From a virus, in IMG/VR virus record IMGVR_UViG_3300013093_000079, positions 1 through 47,438 of that record: 47,438 bases of DNA, one strand, 5' to 3'. Below the pieces are notes generated by a model. The model had not been told where the DNA came from. It made no database searches and worked only from the letters and a program-made list of their open reading frames with translations. The translations under genes and the position numbers were made by a program. Shown piece by piece: positions 34,060-42,371 of this stretch. Position 1 is the first letter of the stretch. Each line of letters begins with the position of its first letter.

Positions 34060-34938
34060 ATGCCGGGTCTCATCATCGACCTTTCGAGCAACAATCCCCA
34101 CCCAATCGACTTCAACGCCGTCAAGGCGTCAGGGGTCTCGGCTGTGATTGTCAAGGCTACCGATGGGACCGGGTACACCAATCCTTACTACGCATCCGAC
34201 ATCGCCGCTGCAAAGGCTGCCGGTCTTGATGTGGCTGCGTATCACTTTGCCGAGTTTGGCGACCCGGTCGCTGAGGCTCACTATTTTGTTTCGGTCGCTG
34301 GTGCAAACGCCAAGGTCCTTGACATTGAGACTTCGACCAACACGGCATGGATGCAGGCTTTCCGAGCGGCAGCCCCCTCGGTCACCATGCTTTACGGGTC
34401 TGGCTCAAGCCTTCCTCGAACGATCTTTCCCCTCAACTGGGAAGCATCTTACGGGAACGCAACCCCAGTAGGTCTGTGCCAGATGTGGCAATACACCGAC
34501 GCACTTAGCGTGAACGGCATCTCAGCGCCCGTCGATGCCTCTCACTGGCAGGCCAATCAGGCCCTTTACGACTCGTTCTTTGGAGTAGATACTCCAACTC
34601 CGACCCCAACCCCAACTCCGACCCCCGAAGGGACCGAAATGGCCGTTACGCCGATCATCACCAATTTCAAGCCCGGAATGAAGCACCTGTTCCAAGTTTC
34701 GCAAGGTGCTCTTTACCACAAGTATTCGCAGGACGCCACTGGCAAGTGGGCCAACGAGGTCATCGCCGGACCTGTAAACCCGGTATCGAAGATTGCTATC
34801 ACGGTTCCGAACCAGACCCCTCAATACGTCATCGTCAACGGGCAAATCCTCGTCACGATCGAAGACAGCCGTGGGTTCGTTTTCGTCTTTGCTCAGGACG
34901 TCACTGGCTCCACTTGGGGCGCCCTGCAACTTCCTTAG
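34060..34938 (+). CDS. GH25 lysozyme endolysin
   Basis: A 292-residue lysin. Residues 1-170 form a GH25 (Chalaropsis-type) muramidase: IIDLSSNNP with Asp7, AVIVKATDGTGY, AAYHFAEFGDP, VLDIETS with Asp88 and Glu90, and QMWQYTD. A (TP) repeat linker (about 178-190) leads to a C-terminal beta domain of about 95 residues, probably wall-binding. There is no signal peptide, so release would need a holin; none is recognised here. AAGGAG lies five bases before the ATG. A seven-codon frame (34036-34059) ends directly before the start. Confidence 0.85.
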   Translation: MPGLIIDLSSNNPHPIDFNAVKASGVSAVIVKATDGTGYTNPYYASDIAAAKAAGLDVAAYHFAEFGDPVAEAHYFVSVAGANAKVLDIETSTNTAWMQAFRAAAPSVTMLYGSGSSLPRTIFPLNWEASYGNATPVGLCQMWQYTDALSVNGISAPVDASHWQANQALYDSFFGVDTPTPTPTPTPTPEGTEMAVTPIITNFKPGMKHLFQVSQGALYHKYSQDATGKWANEVIAGPVNPVSKIAITVPNQTPQYVIVNGQILVTIEDSRGFVFVFAQDVTGSTWGALQLP

Positions 34939-34947
34939 TGGATCCCT

Positions 34948-35073
34948 GTGCCTCGCAAAAAGCAAAAGCGGTGCCTCCGCTGTAACCACGTCTACTCATT
35001 TCACAGGAATGGTAGGTCTCGTTGCACGGTCACAAACTGCGATTGCAAAGAATGGGAGGGCGAGAAGGAATGA
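34948..35073 (+). CDS. Small zinc-finger-like protein (41 residues)
   Basis: A GTG-started 41-residue protein, MPRKKQKRCLRCNHVYSF..., with Cys9, Cys12, Cys26, Cys31 and Cys33 (CLRC and CTVTNCDC), suited to one zinc. It is basic at the N-terminus and acidic at the end. It begins nine bases after the lysin stop and overlaps the next gene in ATGA. It is short, but its Cys spacing and coupling make it a likely real gene. Confidence 0.6.
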   Translation: MPRKKQKRCLRCNHVYSFHRNGRSRCTVTNCDCKEWEGEKE

Positions 35074-35450
35074 GCAGTTGGCGTCGCCCCCAGCCGTTCG
35101 TTCGCTCGTTTGTGGACGCCGCTGAGTTTGACGAGCGGTATGGTGTCGTTGAGGAAGTCCTCAAAGAACTCGGCCACATTCCCGACCCTGACGCCCTCGC
35201 CCAAAAGGTCCGAGACATCGGGATTGAATTGGTTTCACTAGAATTGCCATGCCAGCAGATTGCCCATTGCGAGTCATCGACACCCGATGCTCGGACGCTC
35301 GCTGAAGATGTGCTAGAACGGGTCGAGGAACTACGGGATCAAGTGGCAACGCTTTCCGTAGATCTTCAAGAAATCAGAATCATTGCCGATATCGCCCAAA
35401 GTGGCAAGGGAGAGGTAATAAATGCCAGAGGACGGTCCTCGTCAGCCTGA
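35070..35450 (+). CDS. Hypothetical coiled-coil protein
   Basis: A 126-residue protein starting MSSWRRPQPFVRSF. ATG 35070 overlaps the previous stop. It is helical, with likely coiled coils at 25-50 and 75-110 (LAEDVLERVEELRDQVATL). It overlaps the ribonucleotide reductase gene by 29 bases, a longer overlap than elsewhere in the window, so both are probably cotranslated. No family is recognised. Confidence 0.55.
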   Translation: MSSWRRPQPFVRSFVDAAEFDERYGVVEEVLKELGHIPDPDALAQKVRDIGIELVSLELPCQQIAHCESSTPDARTLAEDVLERVEELRDQVATLSVDLQEIRIIADIAQSGKGEVINARGRSSSA

Positions 35451-38100
35451 CCTAACCGACAACGCAAAGGTCATCTTTGACCTTCGGTACTCTCGCAAGG
35501 ATGAGTCCGGTAATCCTACCGAGACCCCTGCGGATGCCATCAAGCGGGTCGCTGACAACGTAGCCATTTCCGGTGTGCTTTATGGAAACGAGCCCACCGA
35601 AAAGGTAAGTCTAGCAAAGCATCGGGAAATTGTCAAGTCAGAAACCGATTACGAGTTTCCCCTTCGCACGGCTTTTCGGCAGCACTCCTATCTCGTCTCT
35701 CAAAATCGGGTTGCTCAATCGCTCGACGATCTTTTCAAGTCTGGTCGCACCAAGTATCGGGCACGGGCCAAGAAGTACGCCGACCTACTGACCGACTTGG
35801 TGTTGGTGCCTAACTCCCCGACGTGGACGGGTGCAGGTACGCCGCTGGGGCAATACGCAGCATGTTTCGTCCTCCCTATTGAGGATGATCTGGGACGGAC
35901 TGATCGATCGATCTTCTCCACCATGAGGAACGCTGCTCTGATTCAGCAAACGGGCGGCGGTAACGGCTTTGACTTTTCGGATCTTCGCCCTAAGGGTGCG
36001 GTCGTCAAGGCATCCATGGGCCAGTCCAGTGGTCCCGTGTCTTTCCTGAAGGTCTACGACGCTGCATTCGGCTCCATCGGCCAAGGCGGAACACGTCGAG
36101 GCGCAAATATGGGAATCCTTCGCATCGACCACCCCGACATCAATGAATTCATCGACGCCAAGTTGGTTGAGGGCGAGATTGCCAATTTCAACATCAGCGT
36201 GGCCATCACGGATGAGTTCATGCGGGCTATCGAGATGAATGCACCCCAATTTGATCTGAAGTTTAAGGATGAGGTGTACGACACCATCGCCCCCGAAGAA
36301 CTTTGGGATCGGCTTATCGACGGAGCATGGACGCTGGGTGACCCCGGCGTGTTCTTCGTAGATGCCGCAAACCGCCAAAACCCATGCCCCACTCGCTATA
36401 CGTTGGCCGCAACGAATCCATGCGGTGAGCAAAGTCTTCCTCCCTATTCCAATTGCTGCCTCGGTGCTATTGCCGTGAACAGGTTCGTCAAGGACGATGG
36501 CACCTACGATTGGAAGGGCCTTCAGGAGGCCATCCATCTGTCTGTGCAGTTCCTCGATGACGTCGTGGATGCCAACCGCTACGTCCCCGATGTACCGGAG
36601 TTGGAGCAGGCAGCCATGAACGAGCGCCGCATTGGTCTTGGCATCATGGGCCTTGCCGATGCTCTTTTGGAGATGGGCATCGCCTACGACGGTTCGGATG
36701 GTCAGGACTTCACCGATCAGATGATGGAGTTCTTCCGGTATCACACGATGATCGCTTCTATCGAGCGTGCTCGTGAGCGAGGTCCGTTCGGTTGGATCAA
36801 GGACTCAATCTATGATCCCGAGTTGCACTCGGCAAACAAAGAGGGCGCCACGGTAACCCGTCCCGATGAAAAGGGATCGTTTGAACTGTGGTCCCGTCCT
36901 GAGTCAATTTGGGACCTTCTGAACCCGGACGCCACCCGCATTGATTTCGGGCGCCCAGAGGTCAACTGGGACGCTGTGGCGGAAGGTATCGCTAGGTATG
37001 GCATTCGCAATGCCTGCCAGACCACTATTGCACCGACGGGGACCACCTCAAACATCGCAGGTCTCGAAGGATCGGGTTGCGAGCCGTTGTTTGCTTTGGC
37101 TTACCAGCGCCGTGTGATGCAAGAGGGTGAGAACATCGTTCTCGACTATCTCAGTCCCTTGTTTGAGAAGGCTCTTGACGACTATGGGATTGGCGCTAAC
37201 AAGGACGCTATTTTGGCAGCAGTTATGGCCAACAATGGATCCTGTCAGGGCGTCCCGAACGTGCCACTTGAAATTCAGCGGGCTTTCGTGGTAGCATCAG
37301 ACATCGCACCGAAGGATCATGTCGGGATTCAGGCTATCTGCCAAGCGTGGATCGATAACGCCATCTCTAAGACGATCAATTTGCCCAATGAGGCAACCCG
37401 TGAAGACGTCGCCTACATCTACCAACTGGCGTGGGAACTTGGTTGCAAGGGCACCACGGTCTATCGTCAAGGGTCCCGTGACCTCGAGGTGCTTTCGACG
37501 AAGCCTAAGGGCGAAAAGGTCGAGTTGGAGATGGGCCAGACTATCGAGGCCGATCGTTGGCCCGTGCTAAGCCCCATGCCGATGCCCGATTATGTAATGG
37601 CAGCCGGGGATCACGAGCACAAGGGAATCCCTTGCCGAGTCTTTGAGATCGACACTGCCCATGGCACGGTACACGCCTACGTCACAGAACTGCGATCCCA
37701 TCCGGGTAGACCGTTTGACATTCGCCTTCAAATTGGCAAGGCTGGAAACGACAAACTGGCCGACGTAGAAGCCATTGGCCGCTCTATCTCAATGGGTCTT
37801 CGCACGGGCGTGGACGTCAATGTCTACGCATCGCAGTTGGAGGGCCTTGGCGGCAAGTCCACCTATGGGTTCGGCCCAAACAAGGTTCTTTCCGTTGCCG
37901 ATGGCGTCTCCAAACTTCTGAAGCGCCTTTATGGCAAGACCCCAGCATCCCCAGCACCAATCACCACCACAGAGATTCCCGTAGCATCGCCCCACGACAT
38001 CTGCCCCAACTGCCAGAACGCTACGGTTGTTTATGAGGCCGGTTGCGCCCATTGCGACGTGCGACTGGGAGGGTGCGGAGTATTTTCGGCATGTGATTGA
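35422..38100 (+). CDS. nrdJ: Class II (adenosylcobalamin-dependent) ribonucleotide reductase
   Basis: An 892-residue reductase. It has the ten-stranded barrel with ACFVLPIEDD, GGGNGFDFSDLRP, the active-site loop NPCGEQSLPPYSNC (Cys334, Glu336), RIGLGIMG and PTGTTSNIAG. The C-terminal part holds Cys pairs (CPNC, AGCAHC, and GGCGVFSAC at the end) that re-reduce the active site. No NrdB-type small subunit is nearby, fitting the cobalamin-radical class. It converts ribonucleotides to deoxyribonucleotides for phage DNA synthesis and depends on host B12. The ATG follows AGAGGTAATA and lies inside the preceding gene. Confidence 0.92.
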   Translation: MPEDGPRQPDLTDNAKVIFDLRYSRKDESGNPTETPADAIKRVADNVAISGVLYGNEPTEKVSLAKHREIVKSETDYEFPLRTAFRQHSYLVSQNRVAQSLDDLFKSGRTKYRARAKKYADLLTDLVLVPNSPTWTGAGTPLGQYAACFVLPIEDDLGRTDRSIFSTMRNAALIQQTGGGNGFDFSDLRPKGAVVKASMGQSSGPVSFLKVYDAAFGSIGQGGTRRGANMGILRIDHPDINEFIDAKLVEGEIANFNISVAITDEFMRAIEMNAPQFDLKFKDEVYDTIAPEELWDRLIDGAWTLGDPGVFFVDAANRQNPCPTRYTLAATNPCGEQSLPPYSNCCLGAIAVNRFVKDDGTYDWKGLQEAIHLSVQFLDDVVDANRYVPDVPELEQAAMNERRIGLGIMGLADALLEMGIAYDGSDGQDFTDQMMEFFRYHTMIASIERARERGPFGWIKDSIYDPELHSANKEGATVTRPDEKGSFELWSRPESIWDLLNPDATRIDFGRPEVNWDAVAEGIARYGIRNACQTTIAPTGTTSNIAGLEGSGCEPLFALAYQRRVMQEGENIVLDYLSPLFEKALDDYGIGANKDAILAAVMANNGSCQGVPNVPLEIQRAFVVASDIAPKDHVGIQAICQAWIDNAISKTINLPNEATREDVAYIYQLAWELGCKGTTVYRQGSRDLEVLSTKPKGEKVELEMGQTIEADRWPVLSPMPMPDYVMAAGDHEHKGIPCRVFEIDTAHGTVHAYVTELRSHPGRPFDIRLQIGKAGNDKLADVEAIGRSISMGLRTGVDVNVYASQLEGLGGKSTYGFGPNKVLSVADGVSKLLKRLYGKTPASPAPITTTEIPVASPHDICPNCQNATVVYEAGCAHCDVRLGGCGVFSACD

Positions 38101-38101
38101 G

Positions 38102-38410
38102 ATGACGACTATCGGGTCAAACCCAGACTCACGGGCGGTCACCATGATTATGAAATACAACGACCATCAGGAATGTGCCTCCTGTGGTCAAGCCGTCATG
38201 TTCATGCAAGGGACTAGCAATATTTGGGTTATCGCTAACGTCTACGTTAACTGCGACCACGAAGAAAGAGAATGTCGTCGTTGTCTCGGCTATGGTCGTC
38301 GATGGGACCGCATTGAGCATTGGCACGAGTCCTGTTACGAGGAGTCTGGGAAGCCCTACGGGGTGACCGAGTTCCGTAAGACCAAGGTGGTCAAAAAGAA
38401 TGAGCAGTAG
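38102..38410 (+). CDS. Hypothetical zinc-binding protein
   Basis: A 102-residue protein with Cys25-Cys28 (CASC), Cys51, Cys58, Cys61 (CRRC) and a final C78 in HWHESCY; at least one zinc site is likely. ATG 38102 lies one base past the reductase stop, giving coupled translation; a later Met (residue 15 or 17) is possible. No family named. It overlaps the WhiB-like gene by 11 bases. Confidence 0.55.
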   Translation: MTTIGSNPDSRAVTMIMKYNDHQECASCGQAVMFMQGTSNIWVIANVYVNCDHEERECRRCLGYGRRWDRIEHWHESCYEESGKPYGVTEFRKTKVVKKNEQ

Positions 38411-38726
38411 CGAATTGATGCCTCCCCCGCTGGGCTGGCGAAAGCGTTCGGCTTGCCACGGGGCTCTTCCTCAACGGTTCTACCCAGAAGATTGGGAAGT
38501 CTGGGATGAAGAAGCCATCGAGGAGGTCAAAGAGACGTTCTGCAACGTCTGCCCGGTCAAGGACGAGTGCCTTGATTTCGCCATTGGCACTCGAGAGATC
38601 GAAGGCATCTGGGGTGGACTTACTCATTCGGAGCGTAAGTCATATATTCGACGTCTTCGTAAGGACGGCGTACCGCTGCCCAAGTATTCCGCCATGGGAA
38701 CCTCGATCTTTTTCATGGCCGACTAA
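38400..38726 (+). CDS. WhiB-like iron-sulfur transcription regulator
   Basis: A 108-residue protein with the WhiB signature: Cys19, Cys48, Cys51, Cys57 (C-X28-C-X2-C-X5-C) binding a 4Fe-4S cluster, followed by GIWGGLT (69-75), the G[VI]WGG turn that contacts sigma region 4. WhiB proteins are restricted to Actinomycetota and their phages, and phage versions can act on host WhiB targets or affect superinfection. This supports an actinomycetal host. It is chained with neighbours by overlaps, so it is expressed with the reductase operon. The last 20 residues are hydrophobic and unusual. Confidence 0.88.
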   Translation: MSSSELMPPPLGWRKRSACHGALPQRFYPEDWEVWDEEAIEEVKETFCNVCPVKDECLDFAIGTREIEGIWGGLTHSERKSYIRRLRKDGVPLPKYSAMGTSIFFMAD

Positions 38727-39256
38727 TGAGTGAGTTGGCGGTCATGGATAGCGAAGCCCCAGGTTGGACTCCTGCGCTACTCGTCAAAATCAAAGACCGC
38801 TATTTCGGAGTGTTCCTTGCTGCCCCCGAAAGCATTCTCGGTATCGAAAAGGCCCCAAAGACCATCAAGGACTCCAACTGGGTCTACTACGAGGTTCAGC
38901 ACTTTCTACGACGTAGCCTCGAGGGCGACGAGAAGTTTCTTCGGCTACTTGATCAGCCCGTTAACGCCTACGTTCTTCTTTCAGAGTCCGGCGAACTGAT
39001 ACTGTCGGTCAAAGACGAATTGCGAAACGGCAATCGACGACTTGCCAACAACCTACTCCTCAACCTTCGTAAGTCACAACTCCCCAACACCCACGATCTC
39101 CAACTTCAACTAACGAACGCCAAGGATGTTATTCGAACGCTCTACCGTCAAATCTCATCCAGCGCATATCGTTTCGGCGCCAAAGCCGTCGAGCAAGAAA
39201 CCCTCATACGGATGATGGAGCAGTCGGGTGCTCCGCTCCACGAAGGAGACGAGTGA
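38726..39256 (+). CDS. Hypothetical protein, possible nucleotidyltransferase-related
   Basis: A 176-residue, mainly helical protein. The stretch YYEVQHFLRRSLEGDEKFLRLL and following helices resemble the C-terminal part of some phage predicted nucleotidyltransferases (E..HF...L.G....L..L), but the N-terminal GS...D.D active site is missing, so it may be a remnant or a different family. It overlaps WhiB by one base (TAATG) and the exonuclease gene at its end. Function unknown. Confidence 0.5.
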   Translation: MSELAVMDSEAPGWTPALLVKIKDRYFGVFLAAPESILGIEKAPKTIKDSNWVYYEVQHFLRRSLEGDEKFLRLLDQPVNAYVLLSESGELILSVKDELRNGNRRLANNLLLNLRKSQLPNTHDLQLQLTNAKDVIRTLYRQISSSAYRFGAKAVEQETLIRMMEQSGAPLHEGDE

Positions 39257-40029
39257 TGAGCAAGTCAAAAGCCAAGGTACTGCTCTATGACATCGAGACG
39301 GCGCCGAACCTCGTCCACACATGGGGTATCTATGAGCAGAACGTGCTGGAGGTAGTCCGCCCGTGGTACATCTTGTGTTTCGCCTACAAGTGGCTTGACG
39401 AGCCAACAACGAAGGTTATCGCCCTGACCGATTACGAGCGGGAGTATCGCAAAGACCCCATCAACGACTACCACGTCGTCAAAGCCCTCCACGAACTGTT
39501 CAACGAGGCAGACATCATTATCGCCCACAACGGGAATCAGTTCGATCAAAAGAAAGTTCAGGCCCGGTTCCTCGTCCACGGATTCGATCCGCCAATGCAC
39601 TACCGCCAGATCGACACTTTGAAGGAGGCCCGTAAGCACTTCAAGTTCGACTCAAACCGCCTGAACGATCTTGGCGTGACGCTAGGACTGGGTGAAAAGG
39701 TCGATACGGGTGGCTACAGCCTGTGGAAGGGCTGCATGGCCGGTGACGAGAAGTCGTGGGCCAAGATGAAGCGGTACAACAAGCAAGACGTCGTGCTGCT
39801 CGAAAAGGTCTACAAAGCCCTCCGTCCGTGGATTGCTAACCATCCCAACATCGCAACCCTCAACGGTGACCGGGCAGGATGCCCCAAGTGCGGTGGATTC
39901 GACTGGCAAAAGCGTGGTGTGCGTCGTAACAAGACCACCTCGTATCAGCAATACCAGTGCAATCTTTGCAACGGGTACTTCCACAGCCGACTGACCCTCA
40001 AGGAAAACCCACCGGAGTTCATCAACTAA
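39256..40029 (+). CDS. DnaQ-like DEDD 3'-5' exonuclease with zinc finger
   Basis: A 257-residue protein; ATG 39256 is preferred over GTG 39253, with AAGGAG upstream. Exonuclease motifs are LLYDIETAPN (Asp12, Glu14), AHNGNQFDQ (Asp97) and YNKQDVVLL (Tyr174, Asp178), the DEDDy type. The C-terminus adds a four-Cys zinc finger (Cys209, Cys212, Cys235, Cys238). It may proofread for the DnaE-type polymerase, which lacks an exonuclease, or process recombination ends. The stop overlaps the next ATG. Confidence 0.82.
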   Translation: MSKSKAKVLLYDIETAPNLVHTWGIYEQNVLEVVRPWYILCFAYKWLDEPTTKVIALTDYEREYRKDPINDYHVVKALHELFNEADIIIAHNGNQFDQKKVQARFLVHGFDPPMHYRQIDTLKEARKHFKFDSNRLNDLGVTLGLGEKVDTGGYSLWKGCMAGDEKSWAKMKRYNKQDVVLLEKVYKALRPWIANHPNIATLNGDRAGCPKCGGFDWQKRGVRRNKTTSYQQYQCNLCNGYFHSRLTLKENPPEFIN

Positions 40030-40304
40030 TGGCCGAGCACGTCTTCGATGAGGCAAAGTCTCTCATCAACAACGACCGGAACATCACCTATGGTCATCCC
40101 CTCGATGACTTTTCAAAGACCGCATTAATCTGGCAAGCCATCCTTGGAGTGCCAGTGACGCCTGAGCAAGTCGCCCTGTGCCTCGTAGGGGTCAAAATCA
40201 GCCGAGAGGTCCACATGCCCAAGAGGGACAATATTGTGGACGCTGTGGGCTATCTAGGCACCATACAGATGATTCAAGAGGAAAGAGAGCGTCGAGATGT
40301 CTGA
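40029..40304 (+). CDS. DUF6378-like phage protein
   Basis: A 91-residue protein with the pattern RNITYGHPLDDF, then IWQAILGVPV, VALCLVGVKISRE and DNIVDAVGYLG. This resembles the DUF6378 family, common in phages and of unknown role; the R..YG.P and D.IVD..GY elements are its hallmarks. It begins in TAATG with the exonuclease and overlaps the 41-residue gene that follows. Confidence 0.7.
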   Translation: MAEHVFDEAKSLINNDRNITYGHPLDDFSKTALIWQAILGVPVTPEQVALCLVGVKISREVHMPKRDNIVDAVGYLGTIQMIQEERERRDV

Positions 40305-40422
40305 GCACGGTCATTACCCAAAGGGCAAGCACGACGGGTCAAAGACTCCGTTCAAGATGCGAGTGGCTGCCAACCGAAAGAAGTCGAAAACGGCTAGAGC
40401 AAGCCGAAAGGCAAATCGCTAG
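40297..40422 (+). CDS. Small basic protein (41 residues)
   Basis: MSEHGHYPKGKHDGSKTPF starts a 41-residue, strongly basic protein (Lys/Arg about one third). It overlaps the DUF6378-like stop by eight bases. Its TAG (40420-40422) overlaps the stop of the convergent minus-strand gene within CTAG. A DNA- or RNA-binding role is possible by charge alone. Confidence 0.5.
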   Translation: MSEHGHYPKGKHDGSKTPFKMRVAANRKKSKTARASRKANR

Positions 40423-41192
40423 TCTTCGTGCCCGCCAAGTTCGCCATACCCAATCAGGTGATTCTTGGCAAACTCAATGCGTTCGTTTTCGGGCATTGAC
40501 GATACCTGCTCGGCCATAGCCTCGAGGCCAGCCACCCACTCTTCGAGCGAAACGCCCTCTGCCATCGTGCTGTGACTGCCGACCCACATAAGCATCATGT
40601 TTGCTAGCCCATGCACGAGTTCGCACTCAAGGTCTTCGATGATCTCGTGGACCCGATCGTAGTCATTGTTTAGAGTGGCCTGCAGAAAGATTGAAATAAC
40701 TTCGTTCAGGAACAACTGGTAGTCAATCTTTTCCAAAATCGCCGCATTGGTCACGGCCTTCCAGTCGCCTTCGGGATCAACTTCGGTCTCCACGGCAAGG
40801 ATGTCTGCCACCGTAAGTTCCACTTCCTCGTCGATGATGTACGACTCGTCAGACCCAGTGGCCAACGCTACGCCAAGTTTCTGCCACTCGTCGCTATCAC
40901 GCTCGATCAGTTTCGTGGGATCGATATCGTTCCCGTCAAGGGCAATGATGATGCCCTCCATTAGACTCAGCGAGTCGTTGAGCCGACGCTGTGTAGACAG
41001 GTGCTCGATCATATATGAGCCAAGGATCATGGAATCGGATCCCACGGGGCCGTTTTCCGTAATCTCGTCAGTGGTCCACTCACAGACGACTTCGTAGAGA
41101 AGATCGGTGGTGATCTCTTCATCTTCGGATCGACGGGCAAGGTCCGCCAGCGCCATGAAGGTGCGCTCCACCACGCTGTCGTTACTGTTCAT
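40419..41192 (-). CDS. Hypothetical acidic protein (only minus-strand gene)
   Basis: A 257-residue, strongly acidic, helical protein. The start chosen, MNSNDSVVERTF, has AAGGAG five bases upstream on the minus strand; an ATG 11 codons earlier lacks one. No signal peptide, membrane segment or motif is recognised. It opposes all other genes: its 3' end meets the 41-residue basic gene with overlapping stops, and its 5' end faces the fibre cluster across 135 bases. It may be an independently controlled gene, such as an early or persistence factor; a minus-strand -10-like TATCAT lies about 40 bases upstream of its start. Confidence 0.65.
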   Translation of the reverse strand: MNSNDSVVERTFMALADLARRSEDEEITTDLLYEVVCEWTTDEITENGPVGSDSMILGSYMIEHLSTQRRLNDSLSLMEGIIIALDGNDIDPTKLIERDSDEWQKLGVALATGSDESYIIDEEVELTVADILAVETEVDPEGDWKAVTNAAILEKIDYQLFLNEVISIFLQATLNNDYDRVHEIIEDLECELVHGLANMMLMWVGSHSTMAEGVSLEEWVAGLEAMAEQVSSMPENERIEFAKNHLIGYGELGGHED

Positions 41193-41327
41193 CGGCTCTC
41201 CTTGCCAAGACCTTCCACTCCCCACATGATAACCTATTAGTGCAGCCCTGTCGCATCGAGCGGCTCCATATCACGGTCTGGGCGTGCCAATCTCCCACTA
41301 AGAAGTGAAAGCCGTCCGAGGAGTCCA

Positions 41328-42368
41328 ATGCTTGTAGAGTTCGGGAACGTCACCCCTGTAACCCAGCAAAGGTCCCCGGCACTGCTTGACGCCCCCGCCG
41401 TGACGTACATCTCGGTGCCGGATTCGTACTCGTTTGATTCGAGCCTGAATCACCGGGACGCCGCAGTTCACCTAGCCCAGAACCCGATTGTCACGAATCT
41501 GCCCGACAACGAGGCGTTTGTGGGAATCGCAAACATTCAGGGTGGGGCATGGGCATCCCATTCGTCCGAGCGGCCCTCATGGGTCTGGTCCGACAACCCC
41601 GAGTTCCAAAGGTTCTTGGCGGAGTATTATTCTTGCCTGTCTGGGCGACCCGAAGACGTAGAGGACACCCACTACACCCGATTCGGTCCTCCCGGCATTG
41701 GGGCATGGGCCGCTCCGGTTCAAATGAATATTACTCAAAATGGGCGAGACCTCTGGGCACGGGCGCTTGGTGGCGGTCAAGTCGGGACCGTAGGAACCTC
41801 AACCGGCGTCACAAACATTACGCTGACTGATAGCACCGCATCGTGGACTGCTCATCAGTGGGTCGGAGTTCGAGTGGTCACCGGCTCCGTCTGGGGAAAT
41901 GTTGTGGATAACACCTCTACAACTCTTACCGTCGATCAGTGGAACAACCCCTCCGCCCCCGGCTCCACGCCCGCCTCTGTGCCATCCTCCGGCATCCCCT
42001 ACGTCATCATGGACGGAGTCGCCCCGGCTTGGTACATGGGCATTAGCGGCAACAGCACGCCAATCTCAAATCCTTCAAGTAACTACTCGCTTCCCGGCGA
42101 ATACAGCACTTCGGGTGGTGGATTGAATCGCAAGGTCTGTATCTTTGCCCATACGGCATCGCTGGCGGCCTATACGCTCACGGCAGTCTTTACTGCCAAC
42201 GTCTACGATTCGTTGCCAAAGTCCATCGGTTCGATTGGCATCTTCAATTCGGCGATCGTGTCTGACACGGCATCAAACATGCTCCTGAACTCGGTTCTGT
42301 CCGCATCCGTCACCCTGCCATCATTGGGCTCTCAGATCACCATCACTGACAACGTATCGGGGAGTTAG
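41328..42368 (+). CDS. Tail/fibre-associated structural protein
   Basis: A 346-residue protein starting after GAGGAG. The N-terminal 110 residues include DSYSFDSSLNHRDAAVHLAQ. Residues 155-225 contain a beta module (NITLTDSTASWTAHQW, then TLTVDQWNNPS) of a type seen in phage tail-tip and fibre proteins. The rest is Ser/Thr-rich and beta-like. It opens the fibre cluster and is followed three bases later by the tailspike GTG, so a structural role near the fibre base is likely. Exact function unknown. Confidence 0.55.
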   Translation: MLVEFGNVTPVTQQRSPALLDAPAVTYISVPDSYSFDSSLNHRDAAVHLAQNPIVTNLPDNEAFVGIANIQGGAWASHSSERPSWVWSDNPEFQRFLAEYYSCLSGRPEDVEDTHYTRFGPPGIGAWAAPVQMNITQNGRDLWARALGGGQVGTVGTSTGVTNITLTDSTASWTAHQWVGVRVVTGSVWGNVVDNTSTTLTVDQWNNPSAPGSTPASVPSSGIPYVIMDGVAPAWYMGISGNSTPISNPSSNYSLPGEYSTSGGGLNRKVCIFAHTASLAAYTLTAVFTANVYDSLPKSIGSIGIFNSAIVSDTASNMLLNSVLSASVTLPSLGSQITITDNVSGS

Positions 42369-42371
42369 TAA

